The notes: generated by a model not told the origin, from the sequence alone. DNA of 64,000 nucleotides from Paramacrobiotus metropolitanus (GCF_019649055.1 NW_026570339.1:62001-126000); one strand, 5' to 3'. Shown: positions 12,180 through 23,460, numbered from the stretch's first letter. A program made the numbers and translations.

Positions 12180-12550
12180 CAGTTAGACAGAGTGAAAGGA
12201 ATTTTTGCTGATCAGACAAAAGGGTGGGCGGGGGTTCGCTGGTTAGACAGTGGGGGTGGGACTTTTGCCAGTTAGACAAAGGATGAGGGATTTTCGCCGA
12301 CTAGACAGAGGGGAAGAAATTTATGCCGACCAAATAAAAGGGAAAGAATTTTCGCCGGCCAGACAAAAGAAGAAATATTTTTGCCGCTTCGCCAGAGGGG
12401 AAGGGAATTTCGCCGCTTAGACAGAAGATTAGGGATTTTCGCCGGTTAGACAGAGGGGAAGGAATTTCTGCCGGCCAGGCAAAAGGAGAGGCATTACTGC
12501 CCGTTAAACAGTGAAGAAAGAAATTTCGCCGGTTAGACAAAGGGGTAAAA
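12180..12550. repeat. Minisatellite block A (29-31 bp unit)
   Basis: About a dozen degenerate direct copies of a 29-31 bp unit with a GATTTTCGCCGG core and a TTAGACAGAGGGG-type tail. This block is the most diverged of the four in the window. It stops at the small inverted-repeat element at 12558. Reading frames antisense to it (proteins rich in SDRRK and LTGE) are products of the repeat and not genes. Confidence 0.85.
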
Positions 12551-12557
12551 ATATGAA

Positions 12558-12705
12558 GTACTGTAGCCGCTAGATGAAATGGCACCACAGAGTCTGATGT
12601 ACGGAAAACAGCGCACACGCTGCTGTTAACTTGTGCGCTGTCCGACAGGGGACAGGCAGCGGCCGGCTCTAATAGTGGTGCCATTTCATCTAGCGGCTAC
12701 AGTAC
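12558..12705. mobile_element. Small terminal-inverted-repeat element (MITE-like)
   Basis: Two perfect 31-bp inverted arms (12558-12588 and 12675-12705) enclose about 86 bp of unrelated, GC-richer sequence. The arms begin and end with GTAC. If TA is the target duplication, the element proper runs from CTGTAGCCGC to its complement, which is the Tc1/mariner pattern. Length, perfect arms and lack of coding capacity fit a non-autonomous MITE. Identical arms suggest recent insertion or recent hairpin-mediated correction. No related transposase is visible in the window. Confidence 0.7.
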
Positions 12706-12949
12706 AGAAAGTAATAAGTGCATTTTATAAAAATAAAATTTTTAAAATTCGTTTCTTTTATATTAATTATATTATTAAAACCATGAACAAATTCAGTCTC
12801 GCTCAATTCATCTTTCATTTTACGGATATTTTTTTTGGCAGCTAAGACCTGAGTGCTATATTTTTATATTCAGAGTGTATAAGCAATCCAGATTTTGGTT
12901 TTGCTGAATCGTTTATAACAAAATCCCATTCCGAGTTTCTAAAATTCGA

Positions 12950-14340
12950 CGTTTGCAAACCGAGGCCGGAGGCCGAGAGTTGCCTTGTATATACAAAGCT
13001 ACTTCGCCGTTTTTTTTATCCAACATCTCCTCCTACACCGTCCGACGCTGATTTTCGCACGATAGCTTAGAAAACGCCTAAAATCATGTAGTTTGTCTCA
13101 ACGACTTTTGTTTTTCTAACTTTTCGACCTCCGATTTACGAAACGCGTTCGAAACGAATTTCGCTGATTGGCTTATCTTTAGAAATCAAAAAGAGGATTG
13201 GCGGACAAATATCTTTAGAAATCAAAAAGAGGAATTAAAAGAAGATTGGCGGACAAGCGGAGATTTCGAACGAAACCCGCTGACTCACGTTATGTGTGGG
13301 AAACAACATACTAATATGGGCCAGAAGAACTGATTTTGAAAATATTCAGAATTAAAATTTATTATCAATATAACTTCGCTGATTGGCTCATCTTTAGAAA
13401 TTAAAAAAGTTGCCAGAAAATCGCAAATTTCGAACAAAAACCGATGACTGACTACAAAGCTAGCTTCGCCGTTTTTCTCTCTACCTCTCCATCCTGCACC
13501 GTTCGGTGCTGATTTTCGCAAGATAGCTTAAAGAACTCCTAAAATCATGTAGTTAGTTTCTACGACTGCGATTTTTTTAATTTTATCGTCCTTCAAATTA
13601 CGAAATATGATCAAAACGAAGAAATTAATTGAGGATTAGAAATTAATTGAGGATCGGCGGAAATGCGAAACTTTCCGAACGAAAACGCTGACTAACAACA
13701 TACGTTGCATGAACACTGTATTTATAAAACCGTGCTTTGAAATTAATATTGCAGAAGTACAAAATGCGAAAAGCCATAACCATAAAGCAAGCGGTAGAAT
13801 TTGATTTAGATCATTAGAAATTATTAAAGAATGGCGGAAAAGCGGAACTTTTCAAACGAAAACCGCTGATTAACAGGGTTTATTTACCCAACATGTTCTA
13901 TACCATTCGACATTAAATTTTCAACGATAAAAATACCTAAAATCGTTTAGTTTGGTTGAACGACTTTCGTTTTCGATGTTTTCAGTTTTGAAATTATGAA
14001 ACGCGTCCAGAATAAATTTCCTTGATTGGCTTACCATTACAAATCAACAGGAGATTAGCGGAAATGTGTAACTTTTTAAACGAAAAAACTGCTAACACAT
14101 AGCATAATATTTTATGAGTAACATTTTTACTTAGTGCAAAGAGTAAAGAGATAGCTTTAAATTAACGGGAAAGTTAATTATTAAGTTACGGCTACCATGA
14201 GTACGTATTAATAGAAAAAGTGGATACGATCTCGTACTTTGGATTACGAAACACGTCGAAAACGGACTTTGCTGGTTGGCCTATCACAAGTTATTAGTTA
14301 ATAATAACGAACCTTACCGAAACTGCCACCAACGTTTCTT
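12950..14340. repeat. Diverged R1-type repeat copies
   Basis: Further diverged copies of the R1 module start near 12957, 13450 and 13870. Each shows parts of the order GGCCGGAGGCCGAG, CTTCGCCGTTTTTT, GATAGCTTAAA, CATGTAGTTTGT, then a CGATTGGC/GATTGGCGGA end. They appear partly nested and truncated. No coding potential is seen in this stretch. Confidence 0.65.
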
Positions 14341-14349
14341 TATCTTTTC

Positions 14350-14995
14350 ATTAGCAGGAATTTTTGCCTGTTAAACCGAGAGTTATAGATTTTCGCCGGC
14401 CAGACAGAGGGGGAGGGTGCCTCACCAGTTTGACAAATCAGAAGGGATTTTCGCCGGTTAGACGGAGAGGGAGGGAATTTCGCCGGTCAGACACAGGGGT
14501 AGGGATTTTCGCCAGTTAGACAGAGGGATAGGGTTTTCGCCGGTCAGACACAAGGGTAGGGGTTTCCTTCGGTTAGACAAAAGGATAGGGATTTTCGCCG
14601 GATAGACGGAGAGGGAGAATTTCGCTGGTCAGACACAGGGGTAGGGATTTTCGCCGGATAGACGGAGAGGGAGGGATTTTCACCGGTTAGACAGAGGAGT
14701 AGGGTTTTCCGCCGGTCAGACACAAGGATAGGGGATTTTTGTCGGATAGACGGAGAGGGAGGGAATTTCGCCGGTCAGACAGAGGGAGGGATTTTCACCG
14801 GTTAGACAGAGGACTAGGGTTTTCCGCCTGTCAGACACAGGGGTAGGGATTTTCGCCGGATAGACGGAGAGGGAGGGATTTTCGGCGGTCAGACACAGGG
14901 GCAAGGATTTGCGCCGGTTAGACAGAGGAGTAGGGGTTTCCGCCGGTCAAACACAAGGGTAGGGTTTTCGCCGGTTAGACAGAGAAGTAGTAGTT
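14350..14995. repeat. Minisatellite block B (about 30 bp unit)
   Basis: About 20 direct copies of a unit GATTTTCGCCGGTTAGACAG plus AGGGGTAGG with alternating variants: one with GTCAGACACAGGGG and one with GATAGACGGAGAGGG. The variants alternate, giving a higher-order period of two to three units. The block is followed by a tail (TCATCATATTCCAATAAATT) that recurs after block D at 18686. Confidence 0.88.
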
Positions 14996-15094
14996 CATCA
15001 TATTCCAATAAATTTTGCTAATCATTAATTCCATAATCAATATTAATAATTTATATTATAATAATAAATCAGTAATCAATACTCAATCCTCCAT

Positions 15095-15780
15095 TTTCCC
15101 GACCGAGGCCGGAGGCCGAGGTTGGGCTTGTTATATATACAAAGCTACTTCGCCGTTTTTTTTATCCAACATCTCCTCCTACACTGTCCCACGCTGATTT
15201 TTGCACGATAGCTTAAAAAACGCTTTAAATCATGTAGTTTGTCTCAACGCCTTTCGTTTTTCGATCTTTTCGTTGTCCGAATTACGAAAGAGGAACAAAC
15301 CGAATTTCGCTGATTGGCTGATCATTAAAAATTACCATACGATTGGCGGAGATGCGGAAGTTATCGAACCATAACCGCTGACTAATAACACACAAGTAGT
15401 ACAATACTTTATGTGCCATATGTACCAGTATGCGCATAATACCGCGCGGCTGAATTGTAAAATATTTTGGAAATGTAAAATATGCGGAAAGGCGTAATTT
15501 AACAGGAACTTCTGGTACAACTTCGAAGCAAAATTTTTTACAACGCTTAAAACAATCATGTAGTTTGTAACAAAGGGTTCGTTTTTCAATTTTTCCTCTC
15601 CGCGTTACGATACGGGTTCCAAACGAATTTTTGATTTCATTGGCGGAAAAAAGAAAAGGATAACTGAAACGGGCAAGGTACATACAAAAACTAACATAAG
15701 TAAGTATTATTAAAGAGAAGGAAATTTGATAAGCACAATAAATGTCCCTGTGATTCGCAATTTCCCGACTGGAAGATATA
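15095..15780. repeat. R1-type repeat copy between minisatellite blocks
   Basis: An R1 copy begins at the CCGAGGCCGGAGGCCGAGG motif (about 15102) and runs through TTATATATACAAAGCTACTTC, the CTCCTCCTACAC segment and GATAGCTTAAAAAACGC to a GATTGGC/GATTGGCGGAG end near 15355. A second partial copy follows (about 15530-15660). No gene is visible. Confidence 0.7.
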
Positions 15781-15789
15781 TTTTCCGAT

Positions 15790-16380
15790 GGTGTTCTTGC
15801 CGGTGAGACGGAGGGGAAGGGATTTTCGCCGGTCAGGTAGAAGTACAGGCATTTTCGCCGGTCAGATAGAATTACAGAGATTTTCGCCGGTCAGATAGAA
15901 GTACAGGGATTTTCGGCGGTCAGATAAAAGTACAGATATTTTCGCCGGTCAGATAGAAGTACAGAGATTTTCGCCGGCCAGATCTAAGTACAGGGATTTT
16001 CGCCGGTCTGATAGAAGTACAGGGATTTTCGCCGGTCAGATAGAAGTACAGGGATTTTCGCCGGTCAGATAGAAATACAGAGATTTTCGCCGGTCACATA
16101 GAAGTACAGAGATTTTCGCCGGTCAGATAGAAGTACAGGGATTTTCGCCGGTCTGATGAAAGTACAGGGATTTTCGCCGGTCTGATGAAAGTACAGCGAT
16201 TTTCGCCGGTCAGATAGAAGTATGTACAGGGATTTTCGCCGGTCACATAGAAGTACAGGGATTTTCGCCTGTTAGAACACAGGGGCATGGATTTTTGCCG
16301 GTTAGACAGAGAGGATGGGATTTCCGACGGTTAGACGGAGGTGTAAGGATTTTCGCCGATCTTACAAAAAATGGAATTTT
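15790..16380. repeat. Minisatellite block C (homogeneous 30-bp variant)
   Basis: About 18 direct copies of a 30-bp variant with core GATTTTCGCCGGTCAGATAG followed by AAGTACAGG. Within this block the AGATAGAAGTACAG variant is nearly fixed, whereas blocks A, B and D carry AGACA(C/G)AGGGG. The last two or three units revert to the AGACAGAG type. This is array-specific homogenisation. Confidence 0.9.
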
Positions 16381-16644
16381 TTGTCAGACAGATGATGAGG
16401 TGCTTGGCTGTTATGTTATTATTAAAATTTTTTGCTAATATGTTATTTGGCTCAACCTTCTTTGCAGACGACGGTTTTATCGTTGGCACTTCCATAAATA
16501 GAGGTATATGTATACACCTTCCGTTATAATTAACGGAACCTTTATAATTCAAAACAAACTGCTTTTGCGACCAGTTAAATTCCGTTTTCAACCAGCTAAA
16601 TCTTCATAAAACTACCACATTTCTTTTTTCAGTTCTAAAAATTC

Positions 16645-16985
16645 TCAACCGAGGCCGGAGGCCGAGGTTGAGCTTGGTGAGGCCGAGGCCGAGGGAGGCC
16701 GAGGCCGAGGCCGAGGCCGTTGGAGAGGCCGAGGTTGGTGAGGTTATATATACAAAGCTACTTCGCCGTTTTTTTTATCCAACATCTCCTCCTACACTGT
16801 CCGACGCTGATTTTCGCACGATAGCTTAAAAAACGCCTAAAATCATGTAGTTTGTCTCAACGACTTTTGTTTTTCGATCTTCTCAAAATCAGATTTACGA
16901 AAAGCGTTCAAAACGAATTTCGCTGATTGGCTTATCTTTAGAAATCAAAAAGAGGATTGGCGGAAAAGCGAAATTTTGGACTAAC
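16645..16985. repeat. R1 copy with expanded GGCCGA hexanucleotide run
   Basis: The R1 motif GGCCGGAGGCCGAGG has expanded here into a run of GGCCGA-type hexamers from about 16651 to 16745, followed by the usual R1 body (TATATACAAAGCTACTTCGC onward) to about 16980. It is the only R1 copy in the window with such an expansion. Confidence 0.75.
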
Positions 16986-17880
16986 GTCACGCAGTGCAAC
17001 AACGCAGTGTAATATGGGACAGGAGCTCTCATTTTGATAAACACAGAGATGCGGAAAGCCGTAGCTTACAAATGTTAGTATTCAGTACACAAATAACAGT
17101 GTAACAAGTAATCATTGTTTCAGACGGGAATTTTGCCATTCTGGTAATTTTGTAAAATAAAGCCAATTCGGCAAAAGAAAATTTTTGCATGCGGACAAAG
17201 CTGCATTAACTCATTTTTTTGGGGGGAAATTTCTGCATTTAGGAGGAATTTAATAATAATGAAACGATTTAAAAACGATTTCTTCCGATTTAATTTAATT
17301 AAATTAATTTAATTTAATGTAGTTTGTCTCAACGACTTTTGTTATTCAATGATTTCTTCCGATTTAATTTAATTTAATTAATTCAATTTAATGTAGTTTG
17401 TCTCAACGACTTTTGTTTTGCAATCTTTTCGACCTCCGATTTACGAAACGCGTTCGAAACGAATTTCGCTGATTGGTTTACCTTTTATAAATTAAAAGCA
17501 GATTGGCGGAAAAGCGAAAATTTCAAACAAAAGCCGATGACTAACTACAAATCTAATTTCGCCGTTTTCTTCTCTTCCTCTCCCTCCTACACCGTTTGGT
17601 GCTGATTTTCGCACGATAGCATAAAAAACTCCTAAAATCATGTAGTTTGTTCCTATGACTGCGATTTTTCGATTTTATCGTCCTTCAAATTACGAAATAT
17701 GTTCAAAACGAAGCAATTAATTGAGGATTGCGGAAAAACGGAACTTTGCGGACTAACAACATACGGTGCATGAGCACTGTATTTAATTAATTTTAACGCC
17801 AACAGCACGACATAGTATTTATAAAACCGTGCTTCGAAATTAATATTGCGGAAGTACGAAAAATGCGAAAAACACAGACA
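16986..17880. repeat. Partial R1 copies and AT-rich spacer
   Basis: The spacer has a local duplication in which TTTAATGTAGTTTGTCTCAA occurs twice (about 17310 and 17390), followed by R1 bodies near 17400-17540 and 17550-17760. No coding potential is seen. Confidence 0.6.
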
Positions 17881-17884
17881 CAGA

Positions 17885-18690
17885 GTAGGGTTTTCGCCGG
17901 TCAGACAAAGGGATAGGGATTTTCGCGGGATAGACAGAGGGGTATGGGTTTCCGCCGGTCAGACACAAGGATAGGGATTTTTGCCGGATAGACAAAAAGG
18001 TAGAAATTTTCGCTGGTCAGACACAAGGGTAGGGATTTTCGCCGAATAAATGGAGAGGTAAGAAATTCCGCCGGTTAGACAGAGGGGTAGGGATTTTCGC
18101 CGGTCAGACACAGAGTAGGGTTTCCGCCGGTCAGACACAAGGGTAAGGGTTTTCGGCGGATAGACGGAGAGGTATAAAATTCCGTCGGTTAGACAGAGGG
18201 GTAGGGGTTTTCGCCGGTCAGACACAGTAGGGTTTTCGCCGGTCTGACAAAAGGGTAGGGATTTTCGCCGGATAGACAAAAAGGTAGAAATTTTCGCTGG
18301 TCAGACACAAGGGTAGGGATTTTCGCCGGATAAACGGAGAGGTAAAAAATTCCGCCGGTTAGACAGAGGGGTGTGGATTTTTGCCGGTCAGACACAGAGC
18401 AGGGTTTCCGCCAGTCAGACACAAGGATAAGGATTTTTGCCGGATAGACGGAGAGGTAGAAAATTCCGTCGGTTAGACAGAGGGGTAGAGATTTTCGCCG
18501 GTCAGACACAAGATTAGGGAATTTCGCCAGTTAGACAGAGGGGTAGTGGTTTTCGCCGGCCATACACGAGGGTAGGGATTTTCGCCGGTCAGACAAAGGG
18601 AAATGTGATTTTCGTCGGTTAGACCATTGCCGCTCTACATTAGTGCAGTCAGCACTAATGTAGAGCGGCAATGGTTAGACAGAGGGGCAG
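17885..18690. repeat. Minisatellite block D
   Basis: About 25 direct copies of the 29-31 bp unit (GATTTTCGCCGGTCAGACAC plus A-GGGTAGG and a GGATAGACGGAGAGGTA variant) arranged in a partial higher-order pattern. The block contains a foldback insertion at 18625-18672. It ends in the same TCATCATATTCC tail seen after block B, followed by the start of an R1 copy that is cut off near 18.8 kb, where the TBCEL duplicate begins. Confidence 0.88.
18617..18680. mobile_element. Tiny foldback insertion with 7-8 bp target duplication
   Basis: A near-perfect palindrome (arms 18623-18646 and 18652-18675, 5-base loop) sits inside a minisatellite unit. It is flanked by direct GGTTAGAC copies (18617-18624 and 18673-18680). 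Removing the palindrome and one flank restores a normal repeat unit, so this is a true insertion of about 48 bp with a 7-8 bp target-site duplication, a length typical of hAT- or P-like transposition. It has no coding capacity. Confidence 0.75.
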
Positions 18691-18972
18691 TAGCTCATCA
18701 TATTCCAATAAATTTTGCTAACATTAATTCCCTAATCATTATTAAAAATAATAATAATAAAACAGAAATCAATATTCAATCCTACATTGGGCTTGTATAT
18801 GCAAATATATATTAATAAAATAAAATAATATATATATTTCCGGGAAATTAATATTTATTTCCCGGCTCGCATTCCTTCCCTGTTTGGCTTTTTCGTGCCA
18901 CGGTTGCAGCGTATTCTGGATGATTAAATGGACTGCTGTTTGGATGGGGATTTTGATTGTGGTGTGTTGCAG

Positions 18973-20125
18973 TGTGGAGGAGCTGCATCTGAGTCTGAAC
19001 GAGTACGCGCCCTTCGCGAAAGCGGACAGTGAGAACGCAGCGCCTTCCAGTTGCCGGCATCCCGGCCTGAAGGAGCTGCACATCGACAGCAACCAGCTGG
19101 CCTCCTGGCGCGAGTTACTCCGCATCGGGCGCAACTTCCCCGGCCTGCAGACGCTCTTCGCCAGCCACAACCTTCTCAATGACCTCTAGTTATTCATTGA
19201 AAACAGACCGGAAGTCGTTAAATTAATAACAGAAAATTAAAGAAATAGAGTGTTATAATAATATGTAGTAATAATTATTATTACCTACATAGGATATGGA
19301 GGGAGAGGCGTTGCGGGACAGCCTCCCCGCGGTGAGCAAACTGCACCTCAGCCACACGGAATTATCCTCCTGGCCGGCGCTGGACCAGTTGCAGCACCTC
19401 CCCTCCTTGACGGACCTCCGTCTGTTGAACACGCCCCTCTGGACGGACTCCCCGCTGACCGGAAGTAGCCCGCCCTCTTCCCCCTCCAAATCCGCGCCCT
19501 TCTCCCCCACTTTGACCACCCGCCAGCACGTCCTGGCCCGTCTCCCCGCCTTATCCTCCCTCAACGGGACCCCCGTCGACGCGATGGAGCGGATGGACGC
19601 CGAGCGCGCCTTTCTGCGCCATTTCCACGGCGCCGACGTCCCGCCGCCCTGTCCGCGCTTCACCGAACTCCTGGGCCGCTACGGGCCGCTGGCGCCCCTC
19701 CTGGACGTGCAGTTGGGGGCGCCGGAGTACGTGGAGGTCGGGCTCAGCTACGGCAGTGTCCAGCGGCGGCCCTTCAAGGTGAAAACAGCAATAAAAGTTC
19801 GATAATTAATTTAAGTGGAATAAAAATGGTAATAATTCATTTAATTGAAATAAAAATCGTATTAATTCATTTAAATGAAATAAGAATGGTAATAATTCAT
19901 TTAACTGAAGTAAAATGTGAATAAATAGGTGAACGTGAAGCAGACGGTGGGGCAGTTGCGGCAGGAGCTGCAGAAGGGGGCGGGGATGCGCTGCCGGGTG
20001 TTCTACCTGGACGCGGTGCTGGCCGGCGTCGTCGGGATGGAGGAGATGCGCGGCGAGCGCCGGGCCGTGCACTCCTTCAACGTCCGCGACGGCAGCCCAA
20101 GTGAATCCGCGATAATCACGACGTC
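18973..20125 (+). pseudogene. TBCEL: Truncated TBCEL duplicate
   Basis: This copy contains counterparts of exons 4-6 of the TBCEL gene at 41.3-45.0 kb, with introns retained, so it is a DNA-level duplicate and not a retrocopy. Exon 4 (18973-19188) encodes leucine-rich repeats. Its donor has mutated: CTCCAG|GTATGC of the parent is CTCTAGTTATTC here, creating a stop. Exon 5 (19293-19778) is fully open and in frame. Exon 6 (from 19929) has the ubiquitin-like domain but lost 16 bases near 20092, removing the normal RDGDEIILQPK end. Exons 1-3 are absent. The 5' breakpoint is near 18.84 kb, at the edge of an R1 repeat. Confidence 0.85.
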
Positions 20126-20130
20126 GCTGC

Positions 20131-20849
20131 CGTGGATAATCACGGGATTTTGGCCTTTTGTGTTGTGCGCGGAATTAACCGGTTGATCGGTGGAAATTTT
20201 GCGCTAATTTGTTTTGTTTTTCCCCCGCTGTTTGATTGATAAATCGACAAGTGTTTTGTTGTAGATAAATCAGAATCAAATCATGTTTCTTGACCTTATC
20301 ATCCGCTGTGCTTCCGTTTTCGCTTGACAGAAAGTAGTCGAAATAAAAAAAACATTTCTCTCATATTTATTTGCATGTTCTCGGTTAAGTCAGGAAAAAT
20401 AGACAGCAAATAATGAACCAAAACAATACAGTACTACCAAAAAACAGCAATAATTAATACTAGCAAAGAGCGGAAAATAATACTTACTAAAAATAAAGTC
20501 ATCAAAAACAAATTAAAACAGATCCGCCAATGTGCAACGAGAAAGTAATCAAATATATACTTCAGCATTGCAGAAACTCTACAGTTATTATTATAGCTGT
20601 CGGCAATAAATGATTTCAGTTGTGAGTGAGTGGTAACTCAGTCCGCACAAAGGAAAAAGCTATTGAAATAAATGTTTGTTTATGTATTTTCATAGTGCCG
20701 ATAATAATATTACCGATGATGATTTCAAATGATAATCCTTATTCGTTCAGTCCTGGCCAGTAGATATGGGAATTTTGCTATATTAAATCTTGCACAACAA
20801 CTGCTAGCCGTAACTACAGATACCGATCCTCATTTATCAAAAAAAAAAA
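20131..20849. other. AT-rich intergenic stretch
   Basis: The first 110 bp still match the 3' flank of the TBCEL gene (compare 45047-45150), so the duplication extends to about 20.25 kb. The rest is AT-rich sequence without recognisable coding or repeat features. Confidence 0.6.
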
Positions 20850-21180
20850 TTTGTCCCTGAAAGCCCAACGTTGGCCACAATACAAAACACTGCTGTTCAC
20901 AAAAAAGAGATCCCCGTTAGCCGTACAAAGAAAAAGTCGTCCAAAAATACCGCACAACACCATACAGAAGCGTTCGCGCAGTACAACCCAATTTAGCGGT
21001 TACACGCAAACAACATCTCCAAAAAAAGCGTACCGATTACCGAAACATTTGATTCAAAGACTGTAAAGAAATTACTCGCTCAAGGCGGAAAAGTGTACGA
21101 TTATAAAACGCGATCAAATGAGCCGGCGAATGATAAAGACGAAAAGAGTACCATCCGCTGGGTCAGCGTCACTCAGCGCT
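20850..21180 (+). pseudogene. Coding-like remnant of unknown type
   Basis: One plus-strand frame is protein-like for about 110 codons with a single stop near 20995. It includes blocks FVPESPTLATIQNTAVHKKE, SVPITETFDSKTVKKLLAQG and TRSNEPANDKDEKSTIRWV. It ends where the minus-strand Ala/Glu-rich frame begins. I do not recognise a family. It may be the 3' end of an older gene or of a transposon. Confidence 0.35.
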
Positions 21181-21768
21181 CACTTGCTGCCATGCGGCTC
21201 TTGCTCGCGGTCCTCAACAGAGCCCCCGCCGCCGGTGGACGAGGCCCCGCCCTTCTCCAGCTTGGCGGCCAACTCCAGCAGGCCCTCCTGGACGTCGGAC
21301 GCCTCGATGGAGGACGCGAGCGCCAGGGAGGAGATGTCCGCCAACGAGACGAAGAGGACGCCCACGCGCGCCGCGAACGCACGGACGGGGGCAGCCTGCG
21401 ACGGCCCAGCGTCCGACAGCGCCGTCCCAGCCTCATCCCGCACCGCCACCAGCGTACGACGACACGCCTCCATCGCATGCTGCGCCTGGTCCACGCCGGT
21501 AGCGCTGGCGCTGGCGCCGGTGGCCCGCTCCTGGCCGGACTCGTCCACTTCTTCCCGGCGCTTCTCGTCGCTCCCTTTCTCACCGGCCGGTTGCTGCAGG
21601 ACGTCGCCGGCGGCATGCTCCAGGGTGTCGGCCGCTTCCTCGGGCTCGTGCCGGGCGTCGGGCTTCAGCGCTTCCTTCTTCTCGTCGGCCGCCTGCACAT
21701 GCTCGTCCGGCGTCTCCTGGCCCGTGCCCTTGGCGTCCTCGTCGCTGGCTACGCACGGAAACCGAACA
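21180..21768 (-). CDS. Ala/Glu-rich hydrophilic exon, copy 1 (partial gene)
   Basis: A GC-rich minus-strand frame ends at TGA 21180 and is open to about 21760, where a GTGCGTAG acceptor-like site precedes SDEDAKGTGQETPDE. The first part is highly charged, with a helical block EEAADTLEHAAGDVLQQ, and the second half is less charged (VRAFAARVGVLFVSLADISS). Its minus-strand coding sense is supported by the paralogous block AADSVKHAAGGVVQQ in copy 2 (23791-24190). The helical block resembles LEA-type stress proteins in composition, but no diagnostic 11-mer is clear, so function is unassigned. No initiating exon was found. Open frames on the plus strand here are antisense shadows. Confidence 0.5.
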
Positions 21769-21814
21769 ATTACAATTCCGCCTAAACTGCAGTCATGATT
21801 ACATGGCGCTGCGC

Positions 21815-23460
21815 TAATGCGAGTAATTATTCGCAGTTAATTAACGAGTAATTATTTCGCAGTTAATTAACGCGTAATTATTGCAATTGATTAACGAGTA
21901 ATTATTTCGCAAATAATTAACGAGTAATTATTTCCCAATTTATTAACGAGTAATGATTTCCCAATTAATTAACGAGTAATTATTTCCCAGTTAATTAACG
22001 AGTATTTATTTCGCAGTTGATTAACGAGTAATTATTGCAATTCATTAACGAGTAATTATTTCCCAATTTATTAACGAGTAATGATTTCCCAATTAATTAA
22101 CGAGTAATTATTTCCCAGTTAATTAACGAGTATTTATTTCGCAGTTGATTAACGAGTAATTATTGCAATTCATTAACGAGTAATTATTTCCCAATTTATT
22201 AACGAGTAATGATTTCCCAATTAATTAACGAGTAATTATTTCCCAGTTAATTAACGAGTATTTATTTCGCAATTGATTAACGAGTAATTATTGCAATTTA
22301 TTAACGAGTAATTATTTCCAATTTATTAACGACTAATGAGTTCGCAATTAATTAACGAGTAATTATTTCGCTATGAATTAACGAGTAATTATTTGGCAGC
22401 TTATTAACGAGTAATTATTTCGCAGTAATTTAACGAGTAATTATTTCCCAATTTATTAACGAATAATTATTTCGCAATTGATTAACGAGTAATTATTTCC
22501 CAACTTATTAACGAGTAATTATTTCGCAAGTTATTAACGAGTAATTTTTCGCAATAAATTAACGAGTAATTATTTCGCAGTTAATTAACGAGTAATTATT
22601 TCGCAATTAATTAACGAGTAATTATTTCGCAGATTATCAACGAGTAATTATTTCGCAGTAATTTAACGAGTAATTATTCGCAGTTAATTAACGCGTAATT
22701 ATTTCGCAATTAATTAACGCGTAATTATTGCAATTGATTAACGAGTAATTATTTCGCTATGAATTAACGAGTAATTATTTGGCAGCTTATTAACGAGTAA
22801 TTATTTCGCAGTAATTTAACGAGTAATTATTTCCCAATTTATTAACGAATAATTATTTCGCAATTGATTAACGAGTAATTATTTCCCAACTTATTAACGA
22901 GTAATTATTTCGCAAGTTATTAACGAGTAATTTTTCGCAATAAATTAACGAGTAATTATTTCGCAGTTAATTAACGAGTAATTATTTCGCAATTAATTAA
23001 CGAGTAATTATTTCGCAGATTATCAACGAGTAATTATTTCGCAGTAATTTAACGAGTAATTATTCGCAGTTAATTAACGCGTAATTATTTCGCAATTAAT
23101 TAACGCGTAATTATTGCAATTGATTAACGAGTAATTATTTCGCAAATAATTAACGAGTAATTATTCCGCTATTAATTAACGAGTAATTATTTGGCAGCTT
23201 ATTAACGAGTAATTATTTCGCAGTAATTTAACGAGTAATTATTTCGCAGTTAATTAACGAGTAATTATTTCGCAATTAATTAACGCGGATTTATTGCAAT
23301 TTATTAACGACTAATGAGTTCGCAATTCATTCATGAGTAATTATTTCGCAGATTATTAACGAGTAATTATTTCGCAATTAACGAGTAATTACGGTATTTC
23401 GCAGTTTATTAACGACCTAACAATTTATGTATTAACGAATTTTTTCACAGTTAATTTACC
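21815..23460. repeat. Satellite array of 26-bp monomers with higher-order structure
   Basis: About 62 tandem copies of an AT-rich monomer built on AATTAACGAGTAATTATTTCGC (26 bp, with 24-25 bp variants). Higher-order periods are visible. The variant GAGTATTTATTTCGCAG recurs at 22001, 22129 and 22257 (128 bp, five monomers). The CTATGAATTAACGAG/TTGGCAGC pair recurs at 22371 and 22757 (386 bp, fifteen monomers) and, with one extra monomer, near 23169. The array lies between two copies of a duplicated segment (about 21.2-21.83 and 23.8-24.27 kb). Confidence 0.95.

Noticed and set aside
12301-18509. Minus-strand open frames rich in SDRRKSLPLCLTGE-type repeats
   Set aside because: They are translations of the 29-31 bp minisatellite, whose unit length near a multiple of three keeps frames open. 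No start context, introns or non-repeat sequence support genes.
21093-21798. Plus-strand frames of 226-230 codons
   Set aside because: Ser/Arg/Ala-rich shadows of the minus-strand exon, whose frame is the one with a helical block comparable to the second copy.
12180-23460. CRISPR-like regular repeats
   Set aside because: Units are directly adjacent with no unique spacers, and the genome is eukaryotic. These are minisatellite and satellite arrays.
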